Source: Ciceribacter sp. T2.26MG-112.2 (GTDB lineage: Bacteria; Pseudomonadota; Alphaproteobacteria; Rhizobiales; Rhizobiaceae). From it: a stretch of DNA of 64,000 nt. How positions within the stretch are numbered: position 1 is the first letter of the stretch; each line of letters begins with the position of its first letter. Below are positions 32,071-41,585 of the stretch, in pieces. The notes below the pieces were generated by a model. It had not been told where the DNA came from, searched no databases, and was given only the letters and a program-made list of their open reading frames with translations. The stretch spans positions 309,705 through 373,704 of the forward strand of contig NZ_UEYQ01000004.1 of assembly GCF_900492205.1 (NCBI RefSeq), given 5' to 3'. Made by a program: the position numbers and the translations under genes.

Positions 32071-33063
32071 ATGAGCAAAATTGAACTGGATATTTCCAAT
32101 CTCCCCGACACCACCGTGTCGGTGCGCGAGGTTTTCGGCATCGACAGCGATCTGCGCGTCCCGGCTTACAGCAAGGGTGACGCCTACGTGCCCGATCTCG
32201 ATCCGGACTATCTTTTCGACCGGGACACGACGCTCGCCATTCTCGCCGGCTTTGCCCATAACCGCCGCGTCATGGTCTCCGGCTTCCACGGCACCGGTAA
32301 GTCGACGCATATCGAGCAGGTCGCGGCGCGCCTCAATTGGCCGTGCGTGCGCGTCAACCTCGACAGCCATGTCAGCCGTATCGATCTCGTCGGCAAGGAC
32401 GCGATCGTCTTGAAGGACGGCAAGCAGATCACCGAGTTCAAGGACGGCATCCTGCCCTGGGCCTACCAGCACAATGTCGCGCTCGTCTTCGACGAATACG
32501 ATGCCGGCCGCCCGGACGTGATGTTCGTCATCCAGCGCGTGCTCGAATCCTCCGGCCGTCTGACGCTGCTCGACCAGAGCCGCGTCATCCGCCCGCACCC
32601 CGCCTTCCGCCTGTTCGCCACCGCCAACACGGTCGGGCTTGGCGATACGACCGGCCTCTATCACGGTACGCAGCAGATCAACCAGGCGCAGATGGACCGC
32701 TGGTCGATCGTCACGACGCTGAACTACCTGCCGCACGAGAAGGAAGTCGACATCGTCCTCGCCAAGGTCAAGAGCTTCAGCCAGACCGAGCAGGGCCGCG
32801 ACACCGTTTCGCGCATGGTGCGCCTTGCCGATCTGACGCGTTCGGCCTTCGTCAACGGCGACCTGTCGACCGTGATGAGCCCGCGCACCGTCATCACCTG
32901 GGCGGAAAACGCCGAGATCTTCGGCGATGTCGCCTTCGCCTTCCGCGTCACCTTCCTCAACAAGTGCGATGAACTCGAGCGCACGCTGGTGGCCGAGCAG
33001 TATCAGCGGGCCTTCGGCGTCGAGCTGAAGGAAAGCGCTGCCAACATCGTCCTGAGCGCCTGA
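32071..33063 (+). CDS. cobS: Cobaltochelatase subunit CobS
   Basis: A 330-residue AAA+ MoxR-type ATPase of the aerobic cobalt chelatase CobNST, which inserts cobalt into hydrogenobyrinic acid a,c-diamide. Walker [13 protein letters not shown] (about 71-82), Walker B in [14 protein letters not shown], and sensor regions [11 protein letters not shown] are visible. The N-terminus [18 protein letters not shown] is typical of CobS. GGAGAGACG precedes the start. cobT follows after 13 bp; the large subunit CobN is not in this window. Confidence 0.96.
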   Translation: MSKIELDISNLPDTTVSVREVFGIDSDLRVPAYSKGDAYVPDLDPDYLFDRDTTLAILAGFAHNRRVMVSGFHGTGKSTHIEQVAARLNWPCVRVNLDSHVSRIDLVGKDAIVLKDGKQITEFKDGILPWAYQHNVALVFDEYDAGRPDVMFVIQRVLESSGRLTLLDQSRVIRPHPAFRLFATANTVGLGDTTGLYHGTQQINQAQMDRWSIVTTLNYLPHEKEVDIVLAKVKSFSQTEQGRDTVSRMVRLADLTRSAFVNGDLSTVMSPRTVITWAENAEIFGDVAFAFRVTFLNKCDELERTLVAEQYQRAFGVELKESAANIVLSA

Positions 33064-33076
33064 GGGGGCGATCACG

Positions 33077-34975
33077 ATGGCAGGTCGCGGCGACAATACG
33101 ATAGCAAAGCCCGGCATCGGGCCCGATGCCGAACCGCTTCGACGGGCGATCACCGGCTGCGTCCGCGCGGTCGCTGGCAGCCCGGATGTCGAAGTGGTCT
33201 TCGCCAATGAGCGGCCCGGCCTTGCCGGCGAACGCGTGCGCCTGCCGGAACTGTCGAAGAAGCCGACGGCGCACGAGCTTGCGGTAACACGCGGGCTCGG
33301 CGATTCGATGGCACTGCGCCTCGCCTGCCACGACCAGAAGATCCACAGCGCCATGGCCCCTCAAGGGCAGGATGCCCGTCTGGTGTTCGATGCCGTCGAA
33401 CAGGCCCGCGTCGAATCGATCGGCGCGCTCCGGATGAGCGGCATGGGTGACAACATCAGCGCGATGAATGCGGAGAAGTACGCCAAGGCCAATTTCTCCG
33501 GCATCAACCGCCAGGAAGACGCGCCGATCCAGGAAGCCGTCGCCATGCTGGTGCGCGAGAAGCTGACCGGCGAGAAACCGCCGGAATCGGCCGGCAAGGT
33601 TCTCGATCTCTGGCGGTCCTTCATCGAGCAGAAGGCGGGTGCAGATCTCGACGACCTGCCGACGGCGATCAATGACCAGCAGGCCTTCGCCCGCGTGATC
33701 CGCCACATGCTCTCCGCCATGGAAATGGCCGAGGACGTCGGCGACGACACCGAGGAGAGCGAGGACGAGAGCACCACCGACGAGGACCAGCCGCGCTCCA
33801 ACGAGGAAGATCAGGAGAGCGCCGAGGAGGAGGCCGGTTCGGAACAGGCGCCCGCCGAGGAAAGCGAAGCCTCGCAGGAGCAGATGGACGACGGCGAGAT
33901 GGACGGCGCCGAGATCTCCGACGACGACATGATGGAGGAGGGTGAAGAGGACAGCGAGACGCCCGGCGAGATGCGCCGGCCCGCAAGCCCCTTCGACGAC
34001 TTCAACGAGAAGGTCGACTACAAGATCTTCACCCAGGAATTCGACGAGATCGTCACCGCGGAAGAGCTCTGCGACGAGGCCGAGCTGGAGCGCCTGCGCG
34101 CCTTCCTCGACAAGCAGCTCGCCCATCTGCAGGGCGCCGTCGGGCGCCTCGCCAACCGCATGCAGCGCCGCCTGATGGCGCAGCAGAACCGCTCCTGGGA
34201 ATTCGACCTGGAAGAAGGCTATCTCGACCCGGCACGCCTGACGCGACTGGTGATCGATCCGATGCAGCCGCTCTCCTTCAAGAAGGAGAAGGACACCAAG
34301 TTCCGCGATACGGTGGTGACGCTGGTCATCGACAATTCCGGCTCGATGCGCGGCCGGCCGATCACGGTCGCCGCCACCTGCGCGGACATCCTGGCGCGCA
34401 CGCTGGAGCGTTGCGGCGTCAAGGTCGAGATCCTCGGCTTCACCACCAAGGCATGGAAGGGCGGCCAGTCCAGAGAGAAGTGGTTGGCCGGCGGCAAACC
34501 GCCGACGCCCGGCCGTCTCAACGACCTGCGCCACATCATCTACAAGTCGGCAGATGCGCCCTGGCGCCGGTCGCGCCGCAATCTCGGCCTGATGATGCGC
34601 GAAGGCCTGCTCAAGGAAAACATCGACGGTGAGGCGCTGATGTGGGCGCATGGCCGCCTGATGGCCCGCCCCGAGCAGCGCAAGATCATGATGATGATTT
34701 CCGACGGTGCGCCGGTCGACGACTCGACGCTGTCGGTCAATCCGGGAAACTACCTGGAGCGCCACCTGCGCGCCGTGATCGAGCAGATCGAGATGCGCTC
34801 GCCGGTCGAGCTTCTGGCAATCGGCATCGGCCACGATGTCACGCGCTATTATCGCCGCGCCGTGACGATCGTCGATGCCGATGAACTGGCAGGCGCGATG
34901 ACCGAGCAGCTCGCGGCACTATTCGAAGACCAGCAGACCAGCGGCCAGCGCGGCCGCGGGCGCCGCGCCGGCTGA
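33077..34975 (+). CDS. cobT: Cobaltochelatase subunit CobT
   Basis: The 632-residue partner of CobS in the CobNST chelatase. The N-terminal half is helical; a strongly acidic linker at about 220-300 (33740-33980, nearly all E, D, S and A) separates it from the C-terminal von Willebrand A domain. The MIDAS motif is [10 protein letters not shown], with further [12 protein letters not shown]. Acidic linkers are usual in CobT. It is cotranscribed with cobS. Confidence 0.95.
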   Translation: MAGRGDNTIAKPGIGPDAEPLRRAITGCVRAVAGSPDVEVVFANERPGLAGERVRLPELSKKPTAHELAVTRGLGDSMALRLACHDQKIHSAMAPQGQDARLVFDAVEQARVESIGALRMSGMGDNISAMNAEKYAKANFSGINRQEDAPIQEAVAMLVREKLTGEKPPESAGKVLDLWRSFIEQKAGADLDDLPTAINDQQAFARVIRHMLSAMEMAEDVGDDTEESEDESTTDEDQPRSNEEDQESAEEEAGSEQAPAEESEASQEQMDDGEMDGAEISDDDMMEEGEEDSETPGEMRRPASPFDDFNEKVDYKIFTQEFDEIVTAEELCDEAELERLRAFLDKQLAHLQGAVGRLANRMQRRLMAQQNRSWEFDLEEGYLDPARLTRLVIDPMQPLSFKKEKDTKFRDTVVTLVIDNSGSMRGRPITVAATCADILARTLERCGVKVEILGFTTKAWKGGQSREKWLAGGKPPTPGRLNDLRHIIYKSADAPWRRSRRNLGLMMREGLLKENIDGEALMWAHGRLMARPEQRKIMMMISDGAPVDDSTLSVNPGNYLERHLRAVIEQIEMRSPVELLAIGIGHDVTRYYRRAVTIVDADELAGAMTEQLAALFEDQQTSGQRGRGRRAG

Positions 34976-34993
34976 CCAGCGGACCCGGCGCTG

Positions 34994-35419
34994 TCAGGCC
35001 TCGGTGGCGGCCTGGTCAAGTTTCGTGGCCTCGCTGGAGGTCGCACCCTTGTCGACGCCCAACTGGTTCTTGATCAGCTCGGCGATCTCCTCCTCGATGG
35101 CCTTGCGGGCGTCCGGGTCCATTGCCGCCAGCGATTCCTCGGTCAGCCCCTTGTCCTCCAGATATTTGGCGCGGATCGTCTCGGCTGCGTCCATGTGCGC
35201 CCATTTGGAGAATTCCGCGAGCAGGTCCTTGGCGTCCGTGCGCTCTTCCTGGTCGATCGTCGTGTCGTAGGACACGCTGTTCTCGTCTTCGAGCGAAAAG
35301 GTCGAGCCGCCGCCATAAGACAGCATCGCCTGGGAAAAACCGTCGCCGCCCGTGTCTGCCGTCCGGCCGGTGCGCGTCGACAGGGTGGAATATTGCGTAT
35401 CGTTGGAAATGGCGATCAT
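34994..35419 (-). CDS. Conserved hypothetical protein (141 residues)
   Basis: From ATG 35419 the protein reads MIAISNDTQYSTLSTRTGRT, then a glycine-rich GGDGFSQAMLSYGGGST, then a helical acidic part (DLLAEFSKWAHMDAAETIRA) and AIEEEIAELIKNQLG. GAGGAG lies 12 bases before the start. No signal peptide or membrane span is seen. It resembles short rhizobial hypothetical proteins of unknown function. The open frame upstream to 36553 is an artefact of the GC-rich opposite strand. It converges with cobT, 18 bp apart. Confidence 0.65.
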   Translation of the reverse strand: MIAISNDTQYSTLSTRTGRTADTGGDGFSQAMLSYGGGSTFSLEDENSVSYDTTIDQEERTDAKDLLAEFSKWAHMDAAETIRAKYLEDKGLTEESLAAMDPDARKAIEEEIAELIKNQLGVDKGATSSEATKLDQAATEA

Positions 35420-35599
35420 GCGGGGGAGCTCCTCAATACGTCCTTCAAAGCAATGGCGGAAACCTCGCACGCCGAGCTTGTGCCTGACTGGGCCGGACCT
35501 TCCGACGCCTTGCCATCGACCGGCGATGCAGTTTGACCCGCGGTTCGATCGTGGCATAAGGGGCGAGCCATTTTTCCTGGATAGTTCAAGGTCAAGATA

Positions 35600-36601
35600 T
35601 TGCGATCTCGCCTCCCTCTCGTCTTCCTTCTCGCTCTGTCCGCCGGGACCGCTTCGACCGACATCGCGCGCGCGCAGGCGGCACCGGTCGATGCGACGGT
35701 GATTACCACCTTCCGTCCCGGCTCGTCCGAGACGCGGTTCGGTGCGCTCGAATTCGTCGGTGGACTGGAGCTCTCCTCGTCCGAGCCGCTGTTCGGCGCC
35801 TGGTCGGCGATCCGCTTCCTGCCGGACGGCCAGCGATTCCTCGGTGTACTCGACACGGGGCATTGGATCTCCGGCGAGGTTCGTCGCGATGCGGAGGGAC
35901 GGCTCTCCACCCTTTCGGACGTGACGATCTCCGCCATGCTGGATGCCGACGGGCGCGGGGACCAGCGAAAATACAATGTCGATGCCGAGAGCCTGGCAAT
36001 CCGGGGCGAAGACGTGCTCGTCGGCTATGAGCAGCGGCACCGGGTTTCCGGCTACCGGCCTCTCTCGGCAATCGAAACGGCACGACCGTTCCGCATGTCC
36101 TTTCCATTGCCGTTTCCCGTCGGCGAATTGCGCAACAATGGCGGGCTCGAAACCCTCGCGCTCTCGGCTCCGGAAAGCCCGCTGCAGGGTGGGTTGGTCA
36201 CGGTCGCGGAAAAAAGCGTCGACGGCAATGGCGACCTCTTCGCGGGCATCCTCGACGGGCCGCTTGCCGGCGCCTTCCGGGTGGCGGCGCATGACGGCTT
36301 CGATGTGACCGACGGCGATTTCCTCCCCGATGGCGACCTGCTTCTGCTCGAGCGAAGGTTCACGCTGGCGACGGGCGTCGGCTTGCGCATCCGCCGCATT
36401 GATGGTGCGAGCCTCAGGCCGGGTGCCGTGGTCGACGGCGAGATCATTCTCGAGGCGGGGATGAGCGAGGAGATCGACAATATGGAGGGGCTGGACGTGG
36501 TCGCTGCCGCGGACGGCTCGACCCGGATCATCCTCGTGTCGGACGACAACCACTCGATCCTACAGCGGAACCTGATGCTGGAATTCCGGCTCGTCGACTA
36601 A
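35600..36601 (+). CDS. Esterase-like activity of phytase family protein (exported)
   Basis: A 333-residue periplasmic protein with a signal peptide (RSRLPLVFLLALSAGTASTDIARAQ). The mature part looks like the beta-propeller of the PF13449 'esterase-like activity of phytase' family: FGALEFVGGLEL, FGAWSAIRFLPDGQRFLGVLDTGHW, NNGGLETLAL and NMEGLDVVAAADGSTRIILVSDDN. The start is TTG at 35600 with CAAGG ahead. A phosphatase or esterase activity is suggested by family name but is not proven for the group. It stands alone between converging and diverging neighbours. Confidence 0.8.
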   Translation: MRSRLPLVFLLALSAGTASTDIARAQAAPVDATVITTFRPGSSETRFGALEFVGGLELSSSEPLFGAWSAIRFLPDGQRFLGVLDTGHWISGEVRRDAEGRLSTLSDVTISAMLDADGRGDQRKYNVDAESLAIRGEDVLVGYEQRHRVSGYRPLSAIETARPFRMSFPLPFPVGELRNNGGLETLALSAPESPLQGGLVTVAEKSVDGNGDLFAGILDGPLAGAFRVAAHDGFDVTDGDFLPDGDLLLLERRFTLATGVGLRIRRIDGASLRPGAVVDGEIILEAGMSEEIDNMEGLDVVAAADGSTRIILVSDDNHSILQRNLMLEFRLVD

Positions 36602-36628
36602 ACCCTGTCGACGGGCCGGCGTTCCCTG

Positions 36629-37276
36629 TCAACGGACGGTCGCGGGCGGCACCGTCGCCGGCATCGGCCTGACGACGCTCATCAGCGCGCCATAGGGCAA
36701 AAGCATCACCAGACCGACCAGCATCTTTACGCTGAGGTCGCCGATCGCCCAGGAGATCCAGCGCGGTGCATCGGTCGCGAGAATGCCGAGGATCGGCGCC
36801 CATTCGATGGCGAAGTCGTCGTTCGGGCCGATCAGAACGAAGATCGGGGCGAAGGCCAGCGAGAAGAAGATCGCCGTATCGAGCACAGAGCCGAAAATCG
36901 AGCCGAGCAGCGGTGCCTTCCACCAGGAAAGGCGGCGCAACCGGTTGAACACCGTGATGTCGAGCAATTGTCCGGCCAGATAGGCCGTGCCGGAGGCAAT
37001 GGCGATGCGCGGCGAGGACGTCACGAAGGACAGCGCCACACCCACGACGAAGCCGATGAACACGACCTTGCGGGCGGTGTTCGGGCCGAACTGGCGGTTG
37101 GTAAGGTCGGTGACCAGAAAGGCGACCGGATAGGTGAAGGCACCGTAGGTCAGAAGGTCGCCGAGCGCGATGCCGGCCAGTTGTCCGGAGAGCGGGTACT
37201 GGACCAGAATGTTGGATGCGACGACGATGGCCGTCATCAGCAGGGAGTAGGCAAGGATATAGCGCGTTTTCAGCAT
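36629..37276 (-). CDS. yhhQ: Queuosine precursor transporter (YhhQ/VUT family)
   Basis: A 215-residue inner-membrane protein with about six hydrophobic spans, matching the COG1738 (YhhQ) queuosine-precursor ECF-like transporter group. Landmarks are an N-terminal span ILAYSLLMTAIVVASNILVQ, YPVAFLVTDLTNRQFGP, SGTAYLAGQLLDITVFNRLRR and GSVLDTAIFFSLAF. It would import preQ0/preQ1 for tRNA modification. The ATG at 37276 is preceded by AGGATAAAAAA with a hairpin reaching the Shine-Dalgarno sequence (37286-37302), so translational control is possible. A longer frame to 37357 lacks a ribosome-binding site. Confidence 0.88.
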   Translation of the reverse strand: MLKTRYILAYSLLMTAIVVASNILVQYPLSGQLAGIALGDLLTYGAFTYPVAFLVTDLTNRQFGPNTARKVVFIGFVVGVALSFVTSSPRIAIASGTAYLAGQLLDITVFNRLRRLSWWKAPLLGSIFGSVLDTAIFFSLAFAPIFVLIGPNDDFAIEWAPILGILATDAPRWISWAIGDLSVKMLVGLVMLLPYGALMSVVRPMPATVPPATVR

Positions 37277-37302
37277 TTTTTTATCCTGGGTGATGCCACC
37301 AG
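37277..37302 (-). promoter_or_regulatory. Leader hairpin over the yhhQ ribosome-binding site
   Basis: Read on the minus strand, CTGGTG-GCAT-CACCCAG forms a hairpin (one bulged C) whose 3' side runs into AGGATAAAAAA and the ATG. The GCAT loop is complementary to ATGC at the start codon, so a pseudoknot is conceivable. The CACCC-stem-AUAAAAAA arrangement recalls the preQ1-I riboswitch, though the loop is shorter. Confidence 0.35.
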
Positions 37303-37391
37303 TTGGAGTAGGGATATGTCGAATAGGAAAAGGCCTGTCCGGGCCGCGCCCGTTCAAGCCTTCATACCTTTTAGAAGAAAAAAGAAGTCGC

Positions 37392-37682
37392 TTACGCGGC
37401 TTCCGCGGTCTTCTTGACGATCTGGCGGCGCAGCAGGCGTGCGCGCATCGACAGTTCGGTTTCGCTGGCCTTCAGAAGGAAGGCGTCGAGGCCGCCACGA
37501 TGCTCGACCGAGCGGAGGGCCGCTGCGGAAACGCGCAGACGGTAGCGCTGGCCAAGAGCGTCCGAGATCAGCGTGACGTCGCACAGGTTCGGAAGGAACC
37601 GGCGCTTGGTCTTGTTGTTCGCGTGGCTCACATTGTTGCCCGACTGGACGCCCTTGCCGGTCAATTCGCAACTGCGGGACAT
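37392..37682 (-). CDS. rpmB: 50S ribosomal protein L28
   Basis: A 96-residue ribosomal protein with the family N-terminus [32 protein letters not shown], broken here by no gap, and the C-terminal [20 protein letters not shown]. It is basic throughout. The longer frame beginning at 37736 is not needed. It is a single gene, divergent from the DUF3108 gene and 115 bp upstream of yhhQ on the same strand. Confidence 0.97.
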   Translation of the reverse strand: MSRSCELTGKGVQSGNNVSHANNKTKRRFLPNLCDVTLISDALGQRYRLRVSAAALRSVEHRGGLDAFLLKASETELSMRARLLRRQIVKKTAEAA

Positions 37683-37928
37683 GATACACCTATTTTTTTC
37701 TTGGCCGTCGCATCGCTTCCGGGCAAATACCGGCAAGGCGATCCAACGGCGTTTGATTGGAAAGTTGCGGTTCTATAGTCAGACTGGCCGGGCGCGTCAA
37801 GCCAAACCTTGGATTTTCCCGCAAGCGCTGGAGAAAACCGCTATTTTATTGCCATAGTCACGTCCGAGGATGGCAGCTGTCGTCATTCGCCGAGCAGGCG
37901 GAATGATCCGGATCAGGGGGATTGCATT

Positions 37929-38693
37929 TTGCGTCTGTCGAGCCTCGCTCTATGTTTGCTGGCATTTGCGGCATCGCCCGTGTCGGCGGAGGCCGTGCGC
38001 CACCGCACCGACTACAAGGTGACGCTCGGGGCGCTTCCGATCGCCCGCGCCTCCTTCGTCACCGAGGTCAACCAGAAGAGCTACACCATCAGCGGGCGCT
38101 TCAATTCCTCGGCGATCGTCGACATCATCACCAAGATCAGCGCCGAGACAAAGGTTACGGGCACGATGAGCGGCGCCGGCATGCGGGCCGACCGCTATAC
38201 GCTGGTCTACCAGAGCGGCAAGAAGAAGCACACCTACGACGTCCGCTACCGCAACGGAAACGTCACCGAGACGACAGTCGACCCCGAGCCCAGGCGGCGG
38301 CCGCGGAACTGGATCGCGGTCGGTCCGGAAGACTTAAAGGCGGTGCTCGATCCGATCAGCAGCCTGGTCATTCCGGACGGCGAGGCGGCCTGCCCGCGGA
38401 CCCTTCCCGTCTATGACGGGGAAAGCCGGATGGATCTCGTGCTGACGCCGAAGGGCCGAGAAAAGTTCAAGGCGGGCGGGGCCGAGGTCGAGGCCGTCGT
38501 CTGCTCCGTCCGCTATGTGCCGAAGTCCGGTTTCCGCAAGGGACGCAAGGATATAGAATACCTGCGCAAGGCCGGCGGCATGGAAATCTGGTTTGCCAAG
38601 ACCGGCGCCCTGAAGCTATATGCTCCAGTCCATGCGCGCGTTCCGACGCAGATGGGGACGATCTATGTATCCGCCGTCGAAGTCGACGGCTAA
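37929..38693 (+). CDS. DUF3108 exported protein
   Basis: A 254-residue protein with a signal peptide (RLSSLALCLLAFAASPVSA) and the DUF3108 pattern: HRTDYKVTLGALPIARASF, then SGRFNSSAIVDIITKISAE, YTLVYQSGKKKHTYDVRY, VGPEDLKAVLDP and LPVYDGESRMDLVLT. The family is periplasmic with unknown function. TTG at 37929 is chosen, with CAGGGGG upstream and the signal peptide beginning right there; the upstream frame lacks a start signal. The last part GMEIWFAKTGALKLYAPVHARVP is typical of the family's C-terminus. Confidence 0.8.
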   Translation: MRLSSLALCLLAFAASPVSAEAVRHRTDYKVTLGALPIARASFVTEVNQKSYTISGRFNSSAIVDIITKISAETKVTGTMSGAGMRADRYTLVYQSGKKKHTYDVRYRNGNVTETTVDPEPRRRPRNWIAVGPEDLKAVLDPISSLVIPDGEAACPRTLPVYDGESRMDLVLTPKGREKFKAGGAEVEAVVCSVRYVPKSGFRKGRKDIEYLRKAGGMEIWFAKTGALKLYAPVHARVPTQMGTIYVSAVEVDG

Positions 38694-38729
38694 GGGGCTG
38701 TAGGATCAGGCCCCGCAAGGGGAGCCGAC

Positions 38730-39608
38730 GTGAAGACAAGGGCGACGCTTATCGGGTTCACGGCCATTTTGATGTGGTCGTTTCTCGCACTCATGACGGC
38801 CGCCTCCGGCAAGATGCCGCCCTTCCAGCTTTCCGCCATCACCTTCGCCATCGGCAGCCTGCCGGGCATCATCACCTTCATGCTCCGGCCGGAACGCATC
38901 CGCCAGCTGCGCCAGCCGGCCAAGGTGTGGCTCACCGGCGTGATCGGCCTGTTCGGCTATCATTTCCTCTACTTCACGGCGCTTCGTAACGCGCCGGCGG
39001 TCGAGGCGGGGCTGATCGCCTATCTCTGGCCGCTGCTGATCGTCGTCGGCTCCGCGCTGCTGCCGGGAGAACGCCTGCGCTGGTATCATGTGGTCGGCGC
39101 GCTCGCCGGGCTTGCCGGCACCGTGCTGATCGTCGCCAAGAACGGCATCGCCTTCGATCCGGCCTATGGTTTCGGCTATCTCGCCGCATTTCTCTGCGCC
39201 TTCACCTGGTCCGGCTATTCGCTGATCACCCGTCGCTTCGAGGCCGTTTCCACCGATGTCGTCACCGGCTTCTGCCTTGCCACCTCGATCCTGTCGGCGC
39301 TCTGCCATCTTGGCCTGGAAACCACGGTCTGGCCGGAAAACCCGGCGCAATGGGCGGCCGTGGTCGGCCTCGGCCTATTCCCGGTGGGGCTTGCCTTCTA
39401 TGCCTGGGATCATGGGGTGAAGAACGGCGACATCCAGATCCTCGGTGCATCGAGCTATGCGGCGCCGCTCCTGTCGACGCTGATCCTCACCCTGTTCGGC
39501 TTTGCCGAGCCGAGCCTCAGGATCGGCATCGCCTGCGTGCTGATCACCGGCGGCGCCATGCTGGCCGCGCAGGACATGATCCGCCGGACGAAGAAGGCCG
39601 AAGCCTGA
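38730..39608 (+). CDS. EamA/DMT family transporter
   Basis: A 292-residue inner-membrane protein with ten predicted spans in two EamA repeats (N-terminal TRATLIGFTAILMWSFLALM, second half YGFGYLAAFLCAFTWSGYSLI). It resembles YddG-like aromatic amino-acid exporters of the DMT superfamily, judged by length and FYAWDHGVKNGDIQILG. The substrate cannot be read. GTG start at 38730 after GGGAGCC. It is followed 25 bp later by the YhhN gene and may be cotranscribed. Confidence 0.88.
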   Translation: MKTRATLIGFTAILMWSFLALMTAASGKMPPFQLSAITFAIGSLPGIITFMLRPERIRQLRQPAKVWLTGVIGLFGYHFLYFTALRNAPAVEAGLIAYLWPLLIVVGSALLPGERLRWYHVVGALAGLAGTVLIVAKNGIAFDPAYGFGYLAAFLCAFTWSGYSLITRRFEAVSTDVVTGFCLATSILSALCHLGLETTVWPENPAQWAAVVGLGLFPVGLAFYAWDHGVKNGDIQILGASSYAAPLLSTLILTLFGFAEPSLRIGIACVLITGGAMLAAQDMIRRTKKAEA

Positions 39609-39633
39609 CGTTCACGAGGGTAAGGGAGGGACG

Positions 39634-40284
39634 ATGGAAGTGCCTGCAATGATCGTCCTGGCGCTTGCGCTGGTCGCCGGCCTTTCCTATTTCGCCATTC
39701 TGCCAAGGCCCGCCGGCCATGTCCGGGCGATCTGGAAAACCCTGCCGGTCGCTCTGCTCGCCTTCTATGCCTTCCTCATGGAGGCGCCGGCTCTGCTGGT
39801 CCTGGCACTGGTCTTGAGCGCTCTCGGCGATGCCTTCCTTGCCTATGAAGGCGAGAAGAATTTCATCGGCGGGCTCTCGTCCTTCCTGCTTGCCCATATC
39901 GCCTATGGCGCCTTGTTCTATGAAATCGGCGATCTCCGGTTCTTGACGGGCGAGACCTGGCGGCTCGCCGCAGCCGGTCTTTCGGTCGCCCTTGCCGTGC
40001 TGCTGGTGGCCTTTCTGTGGCGCCCCGCGGCCAGGCTCGCACCTGCCGTGCTGGCCTATGCAACGGCGATCGCTGCCATGGCTATTTTGTCGCTCGGTGT
40101 GCCAGCGGTCGCGGTCTTCGTCGGTGCCGCACTCTTCCTGTCGTCTGATGCCGTTCTTGCGGTCGAGACCTTCAAGATGGAGAAGAGCCATCCGATGCGC
40201 TGGCTCGCCGCGCTCTACGTCTGGGCGAGCTATTTCGCCGCACAGGTGGTGTTGACCCTCGCGGTCGTCGCCATCGCTTCCTAA
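39634..40284 (+). CDS. YhhN-family membrane protein (lysoplasmalogenase-like)
   Basis: A 216-residue protein with about seven hydrophobic spans of the YhhN/TMEM86 family. Conserved acidic residues are seen in LSALGDAFLAYEGEKNFIGG and FLSSDAVLAVETF, and a W-A-S-Y-F-A-A-Q stretch near the end, all typical of the family, whose animal members hydrolyse lysoplasmalogens. Bacterial activity is less certain. GGGAGGG precedes the start. Its 3' end overlaps the cupin gene by four bases tail to tail. Confidence 0.85.
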   Translation: MEVPAMIVLALALVAGLSYFAILPRPAGHVRAIWKTLPVALLAFYAFLMEAPALLVLALVLSALGDAFLAYEGEKNFIGGLSSFLLAHIAYGALFYEIGDLRFLTGETWRLAAAGLSVALAVLLVAFLWRPAARLAPAVLAYATAIAAMAILSLGVPAVAVFVGAALFLSSDAVLAVETFKMEKSHPMRWLAALYVWASYFAAQVVLTLAVVAIAS

Positions 40285-40730
40285 ACGCTCCCGGTGTCCG
40301 CCTGACGGTTCTCGTTCGGCGTCCAGCCGGGTGGCGCCATCTCGAAGCTCGCATAGTCGAAGCCAGGCGAGACGGTACAGCCGACCAGCGTGTAGTCGCC
40401 GAGGCTTTCGGCCGCTTGCCAGCCATTGGCCGGAATGATCGCCTGCGGCCGCTCGCCGCGCAGGATGTCGCCGCCGAGAACGAAGGTCTCGACCGCCGTT
40501 CCATCCGGTGCGCTGTAGAGCGCCAGCGGCGCGCCGGCATGGTAGTGCCAGACCTCGACCGCGTCGCGAACCCGGTGCCAGTGGGAACGCTTGCCCGCCT
40601 TCAGCAGATAGTAGATGGCCGTCGAATGGCCGCGCGGTCCGCCGGCTGCGTCGCGAAAGGTCTCGACGAACCAGCCGCCCTCGCGATGCGGCTGCATGCC
40701 GAGGGCCTCGATCACGGCCTCGGCATCCAT
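40281..40730 (-). CDS. Cupin domain protein (DUF985)
   Basis: A 149-residue cupin of the DUF985 (cupin_5) family. Pattern: MQPHREGGWFVETF, TAIYYLLKAGKRSHWHRV with the first metal His pair, EVWHYHAGAPLALY with the second, and a long C-terminal GDYTLVGCTVSPGFDYASFEM. A sugar- or keto-binding role is common in the fold; function here is unknown. It overlaps the end of gloB (TGATG), so the two are coupled. Confidence 0.88.
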   Translation of the reverse strand: MDAEAVIEALGMQPHREGGWFVETFRDAAGGPRGHSTAIYYLLKAGKRSHWHRVRDAVEVWHYHAGAPLALYSAPDGTAVETFVLGGDILRGERPQAIIPANGWQAAESLGDYTLVGCTVSPGFDYASFEMAPPGWTPNENRQADTGSV

Positions 40731-41500
40731 CAGAAATGATCCTTGCGCTTGCGGATTTCGGCAAAGACCTCCTCATTGGTCGACCCCTCCATCAGGAGGT
40801 TGCGGCGGATCGATGGATCGGCGGCGCGCAGGAAGGGATTGGTCTCCTTTTCCAGTCCGATCGTCGTTGGAATGGTGAACTCGCCGCGCTGGCGTTTGGC
40901 CTCGATCTCGGCGGCGCGGGCCTTCAACCGCTCGTTCTCGGGGTCGATGGTCAGCGCGAAGCGGGCGTTCGACAGCGTATATTCATGGCCGAAATAGACG
41001 GCTGTTTCGTCCGGCAGGGCGGCAAGCTTCTGCAGCGAATGCCACATGTCGGTCGCCGGCCGCTCGAACAGCCGACCGCAACCGAGCGCAAACAGGGTGT
41101 CGGCGGCAAACAGCAGCTTGTCGTCCGGCAGGTGGTAGCAGACATGGCCGGCGGTATGGCCGGGCGTTTCGATCACCCGCACGGTGTGGCCGCCGAACTC
41201 GAACACATCGCCGTCGCCGACCGCCTGGTCGAGGCCGGGGATCGCCACGGCCTCCTCGCGCGGGCCGATGACCTCGCAGCCGTATTTTTCCTTGAGCGCC
41301 AGGTTGGCCTCGACATGGTCGCCGTGATGGTGGGTGGTGAAGACATGGGTGATCTTCCAGCCGCGCCGATCGGCGGCCGCGACGATGGCATCCAGTTCCG
41401 GCGCGTCGATCGAGGCGGTCAGGCCGCTCTCCGGGCAGTGGACGAGAACGCCGAAATTGTCGCTTCGGCAGGGAAAGACATCGAGATCGAGGGGTTTCAT
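40730..41500 (-). CDS. gloB: Hydroxyacylglutathione hydrolase (glyoxalase II)
   Basis: A 256-residue metallo-beta-lactamase-fold enzyme that hydrolyses S-lactoylglutathione in methylglyoxal detoxification. The di-metal site THHHGDH is at about 55-61, with [32 protein letters not shown] and [15 protein letters not shown], all strong family marks. Start ATG 41500 ([20 protein letters not shown]). The longer frame to 41587 overlaps the divergent methyltransferase. The cupin gene follows as a coupled partner. Confidence 0.95.
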   Translation of the reverse strand: MKPLDLDVFPCRSDNFGVLVHCPESGLTASIDAPELDAIVAAADRRGWKITHVFTTHHHGDHVEANLALKEKYGCEVIGPREEAVAIPGLDQAVGDGDVFEFGGHTVRVIETPGHTAGHVCYHLPDDKLLFAADTLFALGCGRLFERPATDMWHSLQKLAALPDETAVYFGHEYTLSNARFALTIDPENERLKARAAEIEAKRQRGEFTIPTTIGLEKETNPFLRAADPSIRRNLLMEGSTNEEVFAEIRKRKDHF

Positions 41501-41585
41501 CTGGCCTTTGTCCCTTCTGCTTCGTTCGCCGAAATGTAGCGCCTTCAGCCTTGAAGTCCATCCGGCGCCTGCTAACAATGGCGCC

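Noticed and set aside
32957..34834. 625-codon frame opposite cobT
   Set aside because: Composition is that of an antisense shadow of the acidic, GC-rich cobT gene.
34994..35419. Part of the cobalamin operon
   Set aside because: It is on the opposite strand, converging with cobT, and has no corrin-related motif.
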